A stretch of DNA of 64,000 nucleotides, from contig NZ_OZ008337.1 of assembly GCF_963931955.1 (NCBI RefSeq), positions 496,001 to 560,000 of the forward strand, given 5' to 3'. Positions within the stretch are counted from its first letter, which is position 1; each line of letters begins with the position of its first letter. Source of the stretch: Wolbachia endosymbiont (group A) of Longitarsus flavicornis (lineage in GTDB: Bacteria > Pseudomonadota > Alphaproteobacteria > Rickettsiales > Anaplasmataceae). Made by a program: the position numbers and the translations under genes. This document shows positions 1 to 9,220 of the stretch, in pieces. The notes beneath the pieces are model-generated. The model was given only the letters and a program-made list of their open reading frames with translations. It was not told the origin of the DNA and made no database searches.

Positions 1-534
1 TTCCCCTGCCTTTCCTATACCTATTCCTACATAACGTGCTCCAATAGCCACAAGCGCTATTAATGTAGCAAGCACAATAAGCGGAGAAAATGCTACTCCT
101 AATACCATTCCAGCAGAAGCTATTCCTATTTTTTCATTTGCAGATGCTGATTGAAAATAATTGACTAGATTATCCAGCGGACCTTTATTATTATTTATAA
201 CATTACTTATTGCTTGCTGATTAACAGATTGTAGTGCTTCTTCTATTATCTTTGGCTCGATATCTTCAGGCTTTGAATTTTCAAGCGCTTCTTCAATGAA
301 TTCTATAAATAATTCTTTGTTAACCTCCTTTTGCAAGCCTTGGTCATTAATTGCTAAACCTAAATCTTTGAGATTCATCCCTCTAACTTGTTCTGATAGG
401 GCCTCAAACAACTTTCCTTTTTCTTCCTGTGAGGATTGTGCGATGCTTTCTATCATATCTGAAATAGTTTTTTTTAGTTCTGGGTAGTCAGTGTCAAAAA
501 ACGTACTGTTTGTAGGTGCCATATTCAGCTTCAT
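1..534 (-). CDS. Hypothetical membrane protein, C-terminus outside window
   Basis: The reading frame is open from an ATG at 534 (or an in-frame ATG at 522) to the left edge, 178 codons without a stop. The first ~125 residues are acidic and helical, rich in Glu, Asn and Gln. A hydrophobic stretch follows near residues 145-170 (Gly/Ala/Val/Leu/Ile), probably one or two membrane helices, and the protein continues beyond the window. I recognise no family. No clear Shine-Dalgarno sequence precedes either ATG, so the exact start is uncertain. The gene is divergent from the ElbB-like gene at 672. Confidence 0.6.
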   Translation of the reverse strand, partial: MKLNMAPTNSTFFDTDYPELKKTISDMIESIAQSSQEEKGKLFEALSEQVRGMNLKDLGLAINDQGLQKEVNKELFIEFIEEALENSKPEDIEPKIIEEALQSVNQQAISNVINNNKGPLDNLVNYFQSASANEKIGIASAGMVLGVAFSPLIVLATLIALVAIGARYVGIGIGKAGE

Positions 535-671
535 TAACTATGGATATGCCTAATTATACATGCTAGTTATTAATTATATTATAATAAATATGAGGTAATT
601 AATATAATAACCTCTTTCCAAATATAGAATTTGTATTAAAATATCTAGATTACATGAAATTAAGGTACTTT

Positions 672-1379
672 ATGGGTGAAAAAAAATTAAAAGCTGCTGT
701 GGTTTTATCAGGGTGTGGTCACCTTGACGGTGCAGAGGTAAGAGAAGCGGTTTTAAGTTTGCTTGTGCTTGATCAGCAGGAAGTGGATGTTAAATGCTTT
801 GCACCTGATATCAATATCACACAAGTTATGAATCATAGAACAAAAGAGGCAACAAAAGAAAAAAGGAATGTACTTGTGGAAGCAGCAAGAATCGCAAGAG
901 GCGAAATATATGACTTAAAAGAAGCCAAAGCTGAAAATTTTGACATGCTAGTTGTACCTGGTGGATACGGGGTTGCGAAAAATTTATCTGACTTAGCTGA
1001 AAATAAAGGCATGGTGACAGTAATGCCTGAATTTGAAAGATTAGTTTCAGAATTCTTTGTTACAAAAAAGCCAATAGGAGCGATATGCATATCTCCAGCT
1101 ATCATTGTTTCAATTTTAAGTAGTAAGATAGGTAAAGAAGAAAGTAAGGTTAAGGTAACTATAGGAGATGACAAAGAACAGTTGATAGAAAAGCTTGGCG
1201 GCGAACACATAAAGTGCGATACAGGGTTATCAATAGAAGACGAAGAGTATAATGTATTTTCTTGTTCTGCTTATATGCGTAGTGACGAAAGTACATACTC
1301 TGTATATCAAGGGATAAAGCATATGATTGACAGCATGGTAAAAAAGATTAACAAAAAAACTAAACAGCCATTCCTATAA
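672..1379 (+). CDS. elbB: ElbB-like isoprenoid biosynthesis glyoxalase (DJ-1/PfpI superfamily)
   Basis: A ~235-residue protein of the ElbB/ES1 branch of the class-I glutamine amidotransferase-like fold. It opens with a hydrophobic strand and the family motif SGCG...DGAE (about residues 13-22), has VVPGGYG near residue 100, and GAICISPA, which carries the presumed nucleophilic cysteine. ElbB of E. coli has been linked to isoprenoid synthesis and shows glyoxalase activity; the role here is inferred. An upstream in-frame ATG at 654 exists, but the ATG at 672 has AAGG at a good distance and matches the usual N-terminus of the family. Confidence 0.82.
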   Translation: MGEKKLKAAVVLSGCGHLDGAEVREAVLSLLVLDQQEVDVKCFAPDINITQVMNHRTKEATKEKRNVLVEAARIARGEIYDLKEAKAENFDMLVVPGGYGVAKNLSDLAENKGMVTVMPEFERLVSEFFVTKKPIGAICISPAIIVSILSSKIGKEESKVKVTIGDDKEQLIEKLGGEHIKCDTGLSIEDEEYNVFSCSAYMRSDESTYSVYQGIKHMIDSMVKKINKKTKQPFL

Positions 1380-1550
1380 GGTGTACTAAATAAGACTTCT
1401 CTATTAATCACTTAACTGTTGAATTTTACATTTCTAGCTGTATTATGACTATGTAGCTAAAGTAACTTAGGTTTATTGACACTTTGCTACTTGTTAGCGG
1501 TGTGGCCGTATATGTTTAGTTCTTTTTTTTGTAGATGCAAGGTATTTTGT

Positions 1551-1859
1551 ATGTCAGATCTTTTCTATATTGAAGGTGTGTTTTGTGTAGATGGTCATTG
1601 TGATGTTTATACAAGAGAAGTGAGTTTTAATGATGTCATGTTAGGCAAGTTCAGTCTAAATTCGTACAGCGGGAAAGAAGCTATGATAAATCTAGACGTT
1701 ATTACATTCGATATTAATATCGCTATCGATGGTCAAAATGGAAAGACAATAAAAAGAGACCTTAAAGGTCTTGAATTTATAACTAAAGATGATGGTTCTT
1801 GGTATATTAATAAGGATTTTGGTAATGATAAATTTGAAATTATAGTAAAGCAATCATAA
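1551..1859 (+). CDS. Small hypothetical protein
   Basis: A 102-residue protein that I do not recognise. The chosen ATG is preceded by AAGG with an 8-base spacer; the frame is also open upstream from a TTG at 1476 and an ATG at 1512. The N-terminus holds three cysteine/aromatic-rich strands (FYIEGVFCVDGHCDVY) and the rest looks beta-rich with alternating polar and hydrophobic residues, ending in a lysine-rich strand. No transmembrane helix remains when the 1551 start is used. It converges on ftsI with a 2-bp gap between stop codons. Confidence 0.5.
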   Translation: MSDLFYIEGVFCVDGHCDVYTREVSFNDVMLGKFSLNSYSGKEAMINLDVITFDINIAIDGQNGKTIKRDLKGLEFITKDDGSWYINKDFGNDKFEIIVKQS

Positions 1860-1861
1860 TT

Positions 1862-3715
1862 TTACATCTCAGGTGTAACATTTAGTATAGGTGCTACTCT
1901 ATTTATAATGTTTCTTACTATAGGCGCAGCAATTACTCCCCCGGTATGGTGCATCCCTTGAGGCTCATCAATAGCAATTAGCACTATGTACCTTGGGTCA
2001 AGCATAGTTAGCACTCCTATAAATGATGCTATGTTCGCATCTTTGCTATATTTACCATCTACAACTTTTTCCGCCGATCCAGTTTTTCCTCCTATTGAAT
2101 ATGCCTTTATTTTTGCTTTTCTGCCAGTGCCATCTGTTACTGCTGCGCGTAATAATTTTCTCATTTCCCTGGAAGTTCTTCTTGAGATAATTTGCTCTCC
2201 TATACTTCTCTTATTCAACATCAAGGTTGCGTTATGAAATATCCCATTATTGATTAATGCTGCTGCAGTTTGTGCAAGATGTATAGGAGTTACAGCTATG
2301 CCATAACCATAAGATGCTGTTATTAAAGTGTTTTCACTCCATTTATCCGGGATTATCGGTGTGGATTTTTCTGGTATTTCTATTTTCAAAGGAGAAAATA
2401 GCTTCATAGCTTTAAAGTATTCTACCTGTTTTTCAATACCTAGTTTGACTGCAATTTTTGCTGCACCAATGTTGGATGATTTTACAAATATATCTTGCAC
2501 AGTAATTTTTGGAATTTTAGATTTATGAAAATCCTGAATTTTATACTTTCCAATGGTGATTGGTGTTGATACGTCATATAAATCGCTAGTTTTTGTAGCG
2601 TTCGCATCAAGCGCTGCGGCTATTGTAAAGTATTTTAATACCGACCCCATCTCATATACCCCAAGACTGGCGCGATTAAACTTTTGTACGTCTTCTGCCT
2701 TATTCTGTAAGTTGGGATTAAAATCAGGTAGGCTGACCATCGAGATGACTTCACTATTTCTCACATTTAAAACAATTCCTACTCCGCCAAGTGCCTGATA
2801 TCTGCTTACAGCTTTAGTTAGCTCTTCATGCACTATGCTTTGCACTCGTGTATCTAAGGATAGTTGAACATATTGATCAGCAGAGCGTGACCATCCCTGT
2901 TGGATGACAGAAGATTGTGCAGAAATTTGGTCTGGTGTCATTCCAGTGCACTGACACTGGAATCCAGTTTTATGCGCAATTTCATCACAAACATTGTTTT
3001 TGACATATGTTTCTGGAATCCGTTGTTCATCACGTAATTTGTCAGTATTTTTATATCTGGATCCCAGTGTCACGCACTGGATCTGTTGTGTGGGGAATTG
3101 CTGTGCAGGAATTGCTTTCAAGTTGCAACATTCATACAACTGTATATCAGGTACTTGGATAACAGAATGTTGTTTGTTTTTACTTATATACGCCTCAACT
3201 CCTGCAATACCATTGCCATCTATGTCAGTGTAACCAAGCACGTGTGAAAATAAATTACTGTGAGGATATATACGCTTTATGTCGTCATAAAAATTTACTC
3301 CTGGTACACCAGCGTTTTTGATCGCTAGTAATTCTTTTGGAGTCAAGTGCCGCTTTATCCAAGCAAATTTCTTTTCTGAAGTAAGTACTCTATATAAGTT
3401 CTTGTATTCGAGGTCATGCAAAGTAGAACACAGTTGTGCTGCTATACTTTCCGGATTCTTTACTTTGGTTGCATCTATATATAGTGATGTTGTGGGCACA
3501 TTTGTTGCTATTACCACTCCATTTCTATCTAAAATATCGGGTTGTTTATGTACTATATTATCTTTTCTAAAATTTTCTGAAGTAGTAAGTTGATCAAATG
3601 TGAAAGAGAATATGCGAAAAATAATTATTATATAAAATATAAATAGTGGTACTATAAAATACAGTGAGCGGAGCTTATTTTTAAGTAATGCTTGCATATT
3701 TGCTTGATTTGACAA
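1862..3715 (-). CDS. ftsI: Peptidoglycan transpeptidase FtsI (PBP3) with in-frame palindromic insertion
   Basis: Class B penicillin-binding protein, 617 residues. An N-terminal membrane anchor lies at about 17-38, the dimerisation domain follows, then the transpeptidase domain with all three active-site motifs: SVLK (358-361, acyl-enzyme serine), SSN (413-415) and KTGS (544-547). It would crosslink septal peptidoglycan or act on the lipid II-based material used by Wolbachia in division. Residues ~182-280, between the N-terminal domain and the start of the transpeptidase domain (QLSLDTRVQ), have no counterpart in usual FtsI. They are encoded by palindromic repeats, which explains the length. 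A second ATG at 3697 is possible. The ATG at 3715 lies 2 bp from the divergent ispH start. Confidence 0.93.
   Translation of the reverse strand: MSNQANMQALLKNKLRSLYFIVPLFIFYIIIIFRIFSFTFDQLTTSENFRKDNIVHKQPDILDRNGVVIATNVPTTSLYIDATKVKNPESIAAQLCSTLHDLEYKNLYRVLTSEKKFAWIKRHLTPKELLAIKNAGVPGVNFYDDIKRIYPHSNLFSHVLGYTDIDGNGIAGVEAYISKNKQHSVIQVPDIQLYECCNLKAIPAQQFPTQQIQCVTLGSRYKNTDKLRDEQRIPETYVKNNVCDEIAHKTGFQCQCTGMTPDQISAQSSVIQQGWSRSADQYVQLSLDTRVQSIVHEELTKAVSRYQALGGVGIVLNVRNSEVISMVSLPDFNPNLQNKAEDVQKFNRASLGVYEMGSVLKYFTIAAALDANATKTSDLYDVSTPITIGKYKIQDFHKSKIPKITVQDIFVKSSNIGAAKIAVKLGIEKQVEYFKAMKLFSPLKIEIPEKSTPIIPDKWSENTLITASYGYGIAVTPIHLAQTAAALINNGIFHNATLMLNKRSIGEQIISRRTSREMRKLLRAAVTDGTGRKAKIKAYSIGGKTGSAEKVVDGKYSKDANIASFIGVLTMLDPRYIVLIAIDEPQGMHHTGGVIAAPIVRNIINRVAPILNVTPEM
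2937..3090. repeat. Composite palindromic element inside ftsI
   Basis: Two imperfect palindromes (ttccagtgca..tgacactggaa at the left, ggatcccagtgtcacgcactgg at the right) enclose ~90 bp. The enclosed part matches the element inside truB (60315-60450), including shared translated words such as TLGSRY and YVKNN. It is in frame with ftsI and adds about 50 residues; flanking repeat-like sequence (2870-3190) probably adds more. Confidence 0.8.
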
Positions 3716-3717
3716 AA

Positions 3718-4647
3718 ATGGAAATCATCTTAGCTGAGCCGCGAGGTTTTTGTGCCGGGGTAAAAAGAGCTGTGGACATATTAGCTATTACTTTAGAAAA
3801 ATACAAAAACAAGTGCCAAGTTTATGTGCTACACGAAATTGTTCACAATAAATATATAGTAGAGGACTTTAAGAGACAAGGAGTGGTTTTTGTAAACAGT
3901 ATCGAGGAAATTGAAGATAATGGAGGAATACTGATCTTCAGCGCGCACGGAGTGTCAAAAAATATAGAAGATGAGGCAAAAAGAAAGGGTATTCAAGTGA
4001 TTGATGCAACATGTCCTTTAGTCAGCAAAGTGCATAAAGAAGCAAAAAGGTATGAAAACAGTGGTAAAGAATTAATTCTCATTGGGCATGAAAACCATCC
4101 AGAAGTTAAGGGAATTAGGGGAAGAGTAAACAATCCTATCACTTTAGTGCAAACTTTGCAGGATGTATATGATTTAAAGGTTAAAGATCCAGATAATTTA
4201 TCTTATGTTACACAAACCACGTTAAGCATCGACGATACCCGTGACATTATTGCTGCCCTGAAATTAAGGTTTCTAGGCATAACAGGTCCAGATTTAAAGG
4301 ACATATGCTATGCAACGCAAAACAGACAAAATGCTGTTAAAAAGCTAGCTGAAATTGTAGACATGGTATTAGTTGTAGGAAGTAAAAATAGCTCAAATTC
4401 AAACCGCTTATTAGATCTGTGCACTGCCAGAGGAAAAAGAGCCTACTTAATTGATAATTACAGATGTGTGAATAAAAGCTGGTTTCAGGGCGTAGAAAAG
4501 ATAGGAATCACTGCAGGTGCTTCCGCTCCTGACATATTGGTTGATGAATTAATGGACTACCTAAAAGTAAACCTGAGTGTAAAAATTTCAGTTATGCCAG
4601 GTGGTATTATTGAAAATGTTCAGTTTAAAATACCGAATCTGGTTTAA
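3718..4647 (+). CDS. ispH: 4-hydroxy-3-methylbut-2-enyl diphosphate reductase
   Basis: IspH/LytB, 309 residues, the last step of the non-mevalonate (MEP) pathway making IPP and DMAPP. The N-terminus AEPRGFCAGV carries the first [4Fe-4S] cysteine; the other two cluster cysteines are in DATCP and DICYAT. HEIVHN and the AHG motif bind the diphosphate. GSKNSSNSNRL and TAGASAP are typical of the C-terminal domain. The frame is open from 3688, but the ATG at 3718 gives the standard N-terminus and avoids overlap with divergent ftsI. No strong ribosome site is seen. Confidence 0.95.
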   Translation: MEIILAEPRGFCAGVKRAVDILAITLEKYKNKCQVYVLHEIVHNKYIVEDFKRQGVVFVNSIEEIEDNGGILIFSAHGVSKNIEDEAKRKGIQVIDATCPLVSKVHKEAKRYENSGKELILIGHENHPEVKGIRGRVNNPITLVQTLQDVYDLKVKDPDNLSYVTQTTLSIDDTRDIIAALKLRFLGITGPDLKDICYATQNRQNAVKKLAEIVDMVLVVGSKNSSNSNRLLDLCTARGKRAYLIDNYRCVNKSWFQGVEKIGITAGASAPDILVDELMDYLKVNLSVKISVMPGGIIENVQFKIPNLV

Positions 4648-4769
4648 AACACAACTTATCTACTAAGCTTCTCTTGAAATCACACAAACCAGCATCTATA
4701 GCTAAGACGTCATGCCGCGATTCATTAGACTTCTTGCATAACCATATAACAAACTTTTATTGGAAATAG

Positions 4770-5222
4770 AAACGAAAAAACTTGCTTGACACATTTCGCC
4801 AGCCCCCTTATCATGACAGTGAAGGTATTCAGTTATCTTCATCTGTGCAGATTAAACAGCAAAAAAACAACGTAGTTGGCGTCTTATTTTTAATTTTTTG
4901 CACTATGTGCACCTCATGTCTTTATAAAACTTTTAGGTTTCTACCTATACAAGCCGAAACGCGCTTATAAAGCGTTTAAGACAGTAAAAGACGTCAAATA
5001 GACAAGGGAGAATTTGAATACTAGCTACCACGGGTTTTCTTTGCCTTTTTTTTCTGCCTAGTAAATTTCTTAAACATTTATAGCTAAGGTTAGTTGCATT
5101 TAAAAGCAGCTAAATTGCAGCGTTTAAGACTTAAAAAACGCCAATACTGAAAATAGACAATGACCAGGGCTTCTTTTGCCTTTTTTTTTATTTGGTAAAT
5201 TCCTTAATGTTTATGGCTAAAC
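4770..5222 (+). repeat. Dispersed R element, copy 1
   Basis: A ~450-bp element present five times in the window. It begins with acgaaaaaactt and a sigma70-like promoter, has the hairpin TGCAC-TAT-GTGCA, a CGCTTATAAAGCG palindrome, and two similar tails of the form cttttgcctttttttt followed by tttggtaaatt and cttaatgttta. The arms TTGGCGTC (4876-4883) and GACGTCAA (4990-4997) can pair with one G-U. Short frames in it (for example 62 codons from 4782) share the word FCTMCT with other copies, but the frame is not preserved through the element, so a protein is less likely than an RNA. Confidence 0.75.
4786..4814 (+). promoter_or_regulatory. Predicted sigma70 promoter of R copy 1
   Basis: TTGACA at 4786-4791, 17-bp spacer, TATCAT at 4809-4814. 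The same boxes and spacing are kept in all five R copies. Confidence 0.6.
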
Positions 5223-5224
5223 GA

Positions 5225-5385
5225 CAATCGTCATCCCGCTGCTTGTTAGCGGGATCTAGAGATACCGCGAATGAATCGCGGTATGACGGTTCGCGGCGGT
5301 ATGACGTAGGACTGCTGTCATCCAAGTAGCTTGACACTGGAATCCCAAAAAAGGATGATGTCATCCCAGTGCTTGACACTGGGAT
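5225..5385. repeat. Palindromic repeat cluster
   Basis: Two kinds of palindrome are seen: catcccgctgcttgttagcggg and accgcgaatgaatcgcggt (CG-rich family), then the WPE-type atcccagtgcttgacactgggat at the right end, which abuts the IS starting at 5386. A short minus-strand frame here is made only of these repeats. Confidence 0.75.
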
Positions 5386-6450
5386 GGCTTTGTTGCATCG
5401 CACTTCGGATAGTAGGTAACGTACAATAAATTCATGAAGCTATCTCAAACTTAGCCATGCCTATTTCAGTAAATTTGTTAAGCAAATAACACTTGAGTAG
5501 CAGTTCCTTCTCACGATTAATCTCAGATTTGCTCCTAAAACTAAACCCAAATATTCGCTTCAACCTTGAGAAAAATCCTTCAATATACGATCTTTTTCCG
5601 TAATTTACTTCTTCTTTCCATCTTTTTATACCATTCTCACCATGTAATTTCATTAACTGAATAGCGGCATTTCTATCAAGCATATAATCCAATTTTGGAT
5701 GCTCTGCTGCGTTGTTTTTCGGAGGAATTTTCGTTTTTATACCGTATTGATTACACAGCTTATAGAGCTTTTCTCTATCATATGCCCTATCTGCATATAG
5801 TACTTTTATGACATACTGAAAATCGACTTCTTTTAGCAAATCACAAGCTCCATAGTGATCAGCCGTTACTGTATTTTACAGCTATGGCTTTTTTGCTGTT
5901 TGTATTCAACATTACATGCAATTTTCTTGTCTGTTCATAGCTGCGATACTTTCTATCTTCGCTATTTTCCTTCAGGAGTGTTGTTGTATATACTAATTCC
6001 TGTACTGTCTATAGCAATTTCGATATCTTCCATATTATTTTCTGCAATCATTGATCTTAATATTGAGTTTCTTAAACCTTCTTGATGATTGTGAATAGCT
6101 GATAACTTGCAAATTTTTCCCAATTTGCTCAAGGTATCCTGCTATAAACCCAACTGTTTGCCTCAGGCCTATTCTAAATAAACAAGTTATTATGTGCACC
6201 AAAATTACAACTTTATCGCTATAAATATTGTTGCCACCTGGTATTTTTGGACCATTCTCGTACCACTTTTCTATGGCTTCGTTGATATAATGAAAAATAT
6301 TTCCTCTTTTTTCTAGAAATTTGTTATATTCGCTATGGTTACTGACCCTCATTTTTTGTGGCATATTTTTTCTTCCAGGGTTAAATGGCTATTTTATAAT
6401 GAATTTTGTCAGTAGCCACCAGATTTTTTCAGTTGCTATGCAACAAAGCC
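5386..6450 (-). mobile_element. Degenerate IS5-family insertion sequence, 1065 bp
   Basis: Ends are ggctttgttgcat (5386) and its inverse atgcaacaaagcc (ending 6450). The transposase reads on the minus strand in broken pieces: an N-terminal part at 6364-6035 (start motif MRVSNHSEYN) and a C-terminal DDE part at 5839-5432 (YADRAYDREKLY, KRSYIEGFFSRLKRIFG). The middle lies in another frame, so the gene is frameshifted and probably inactive. Both outer flanks are near mirror images of each other (see findings). Confidence 0.8.
5432..6364 (-). pseudogene. IS5-family transposase, frameshifted
   Basis: The intact gene would encode about 310 residues. The N-terminal ~105 residues and the C-terminal ~135 residues are in different frames, with a stop at about 6035 and a gap to 5839 where neither frame is open. 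The C-terminal part keeps the aspartate in YADRAYD and the E of the YIEGFFSRLKR block, so at least part of the DDE catalytic set is present in pieces. Inactive unless rescued. Confidence 0.75.
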
Positions 6451-6515
6451 ATCCCAGTGTCAAGCACTGGGATGACATCATCCTTTTTTGGGATTCCAGC
6501 GTCACGCGCTGGAAT
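6451..6515. repeat. WPE-type palindromes right of IS
   Basis: atcccagtgtcaagcactgggat followed by attccagcgtcacgcgctggaat. This is the mirror image of the repeats left of the IS at 5330-5385. Confidence 0.75.
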
Positions 6516-6583
6516 GACACCTTCCGTATAAATATTAAAAAATTTACCAAATAAAAAAAAAGGCAAAAGAAACCCTAGTCATT

Positions 6584-7477
6584 AGACTTCTTTCAAAATT
6601 GTTAGAGGGAGTGTAAGATGAAGTATTTGAAAGCATGAAATATAAGGAAATAGAAAAGTTAGAAGGAGAAAAGTTTCGACGTTTAACAGGGGTAAAAAAA
6701 GCAACATTTGAGTGAATGGTAGAAATTCTAGAAGTGGAGGATAAAAGAAAAAAAGCTAGAAGTGGAAGAAAAAGTAAACTTTGCATAGAAGACAGGCTAC
6801 TTATGGCACTGGAATATATAAGAGAATATCGTACATATTTTCATATTGGGCAAAGCTATGGCATGAGTGAAAGTAACAGTTTTAAAATAATAAGATAGGT
6901 AGAAGACATATTAATAAAACATCCAGATTTTGCATTACCAGGAAAAAAAGAGCTATTAAAGAGTGATGTAGAATATGAAGTTTTAGTAATAGACGGAACT
7001 GAAACGCCAGTAGAGAGACCAAAAAAAAGCAAAAGCCCTTCTACTCTGGAAAGAAAAAAAGGCATACTATAAAAACACAAATAGTAACAGAGAAGAAGAG
7101 TAAAAAAGTCATATGCACATCTTTCTCGAATGGTAGAAAACACGATTTTCGGATGTTTAGAGAATCAAAGGTAGCAATATTACCGGACACCAAAATCTTA
7201 GCTGATGCCGGCTACAGGGGAATGCAGAAGATACACAAAAATGTTGTATTACCGCACAGGAAAATGAAAAAGAATCCGTTAAGCAAAGAACAAAAAAAAG
7301 AGAACAGGGCACTTATGAGCCAAAGGGCAATTGTTGAAAACGTAATTGGCTTATTGAAAAGGTTTAAAATCATCTCGGACAGGTATAGAAACCGACGAAA
7401 ACGTTTTGGTTTAAGGTTTAATTTGATTGCTGCAATTCACAATTTTGAGCTCCATACATGAATTTTGAAAGAAGTCT
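6584..7477 (+). mobile_element. IS5-family element, 894-bp type, copy 1
   Basis: Ends are agacttctttcaaaatt and its inverse, with ATT on both sides (6581-6583, 7478-7480). Two frames are present: orfA from the ATG in tgaaatataagg near 6635, and orfB with the DDE C-terminal part (7153-7461, ILADAGYRGMQK, SQRAIVENVIGLLKRFK). orfA has TGA (gagTGAatg, ~6713) and TAG (gaTAGgtagaa, ~6895) stops, so this copy cannot make a full transposase. The element resembles the Wolbachia-specific IS5 group (ISWpi1-like), but the name is not certain. Confidence 0.82.
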
Positions 7478-7827
7478 ATTATCTATTTTCAGTATTGGCG
7501 TTTTTTAAGTCTTAAACACTGCAATTTAGCTGCTTTTAAATGCAACTAACCTTAGCTTTAATATTTAAGAAATTTACCAGGCAGAAAAAAAAGGCATAGA
7601 AAACCCGCAGTAGCTAGTTATTCACTCTCTATTTTAAAATTTGACGTTGGGTGATGTCTTGAACGCTTTATAAGCGCGTTTCAGCTTATATAGGTAAAAA
7701 CCTAGAAATTTGATAAAGACATAAGGTACACATAGTGCAAAAAATTAAGCATAGTACGCCAAATACAAGTTTTCTTGTCGTTTTAATCTGCACAGATTGG
7801 GAAGTTAAATAAAATAGCTTCACTGTT

Positions 7828-7856
7828 ATGATAAGGGGACTGGCGGAGTTTGTCAA
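7828..7856 (-). promoter_or_regulatory. Predicted sigma70 promoter of R copy 2
   Basis: On the minus strand: TTGACA (7856-7851), 17-bp spacer, TATCAT (7833-7828). Confidence 0.58.
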
Positions 7857-7902
7857 GTAAGTTTTTTCGTTTCTGCGAGCTACTTGAATAACGCCACATA
7901 AA

Positions 7903-9180
7903 TTAATAAATAGGAAAATTACTACAAATCTTTTCAACTTTAGTTTTCACCGTTCTTTCAATATCAGGGCTATTTCCGCTGATTAATCCCTGAACCACTT
8001 CATTTATTAGGCCGGCTATTTCTTTAAAATTTTCTGCCTCAAGTCCGCGTGTTGTCTCAGCAGCGGTGCCAAAACGTAGCCCTGAGGTGATGGTTGGCTT
8101 TTCTGTGTCAAATGGCACAGAGTTTTTATTGCAGGTAATGCCAGCCCTCTCAAGGCTATCTACAACGTCTTTTCCAGTTAATTTCTGCGATCTTAAGTCA
8201 ACTAGCACTATATGAGAGTCAGTGTCACCGGTTATAATGTCAAGTCCATGCTTTTGCAATTCTTGAGCCAGCACTTTCGCATTTTCCACGACTTTCTTGC
8301 TATAAGTTTTAAACTCTGGCGCTAATGCTTCTTTAAATGCAACAGCTTTTGCAGCTATCACATGCATAAGTGGCCCGCCTTGCAATACTGGAAAAACTGC
8401 AGATTGAATTTTTTTGTGTAATGCTTCATCATTGGTCATCACTATTCCACCACGAGGACCACGCAAAGTTTTGTGAGTTGTGGAAGTCATAACATGTGCA
8501 TATTCAGCAGGGGATGGATATTCGCCCGCTGCAATAAGCCCTGCATAGTGAGCAATGTCTGCAAGCAAATAAGCACCAACTTTATCTGCAATTTCGCGAA
8601 AGCGTTTGAAGTCCATTTTTCTCGGATAAGCAGAAGCACCAGCTATGATCAATTTCGGTTTATGCTCCAGCGCCAGCTTTTCTATCTCATCCATATCCAG
8701 CAAGTAAGTGTCTTTATTCACTGTATATTGAATTGACTTAAACCATTTACCAGAAAGGCTTGGTGCCGCACCATGAGTTAGATGCCCACCGCAACTCAGT
8801 GATAATCCAAGTATTGTATCGCCTGGAGTAAGCAGTGAAGCAAACACTGCTTGATTTGCCTGAGAACCAGAGTGAGGCTGAACATTTGCAAATTTTACAC
8901 CAAACAACTTACAAAGTCTTTCTATAGCCAGACTTTCAACTTTGTCCACATGCTCACAACCACAGTAATATCTTCTGCCTGGATAACCTTCTGCATATTT
9001 ATTAGTCAGAAAAGAGCCTTGTGCCTCCATTACCGCTTTGCTTGCAAAATTTTCTGATGCAATTAATTGCAATTGTGATTTTTGGCGTTGTAATTCTTTT
9101 TCTATAGACTGATAAACCTCGTTATCAAAAGATTTTAAACTATTTTTAGAGCCACAGATTTTTTTTAAAACACTCATCAT
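7903..9180 (-). CDS. glyA: Serine hydroxymethyltransferase
   Basis: PLP enzyme of 425 residues that interconverts serine and glycine with tetrahydrofolate and supplies one-carbon units for purine and dTMP synthesis. Visible landmarks are LIASENFAS near the N-terminus, HSGSQAN, ADIAHYAGL, and STTHKTLRGPRGG with the PLP-binding lysine. GAGG lies 8 bases before the first of two adjacent ATG codons. The last ~20 bp run up to the outer end of R copy 2. In some intracellular bacteria (Chlamydia) GlyA also racemises alanine; that this applies here is only a possibility. Confidence 0.96.
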   Translation of the reverse strand: MMSVLKKICGSKNSLKSFDNEVYQSIEKELQRQKSQLQLIASENFASKAVMEAQGSFLTNKYAEGYPGRRYYCGCEHVDKVESLAIERLCKLFGVKFANVQPHSGSQANQAVFASLLTPGDTILGLSLSCGGHLTHGAAPSLSGKWFKSIQYTVNKDTYLLDMDEIEKLALEHKPKLIIAGASAYPRKMDFKRFREIADKVGAYLLADIAHYAGLIAAGEYPSPAEYAHVMTSTTHKTLRGPRGGIVMTNDEALHKKIQSAVFPVLQGGPLMHVIAAKAVAFKEALAPEFKTYSKKVVENAKVLAQELQKHGLDIITGDTDSHIVLVDLRSQKLTGKDVVDSLERAGITCNKNSVPFDTEKPTITSGLRFGTAAETTRGLEAENFKEIAGLINEVVQGLISGNSPDIERTVKTKVEKICSNFPIY

Positions 9181-9220
9181 AGATCAAACCTCGCTTTAAT
9201 TTTAAGATGCACAAGCAATT

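Larger units (their letters stand above)
6526..7876 (-). repeat. Dispersed R element, copy 2 (interrupted by IS)
   Basis: Inverse orientation to copy 1. Its 3' tail (6526-6583) and the rest (7481-7876) are separated by an 894-bp IS with an ATT target duplication. The stem arms are ACGCCAAA (7756-7763) and TTTGACGT (7640-7647), which on the minus strand are TTTGGCGT and ACGTCAAA and pair over 8 bp with one G-U. The stretch 7481-7902 holds only this element. Confidence 0.72.

Noticed and set aside
4782..4970. Short protein sharing FCTMCT with frames at 20970-21191 and 7686-7937
   Set aside because: The common part is only the hairpin region of the R element; frames do not begin or end at matching places, so an RNA is more likely.
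5188..5403. 71-codon minus-strand frame
   Set aside because: Made of palindromic repeats and ends at the IS border; similar frames at 21563-21763 and 28102-28287 have the same cause.
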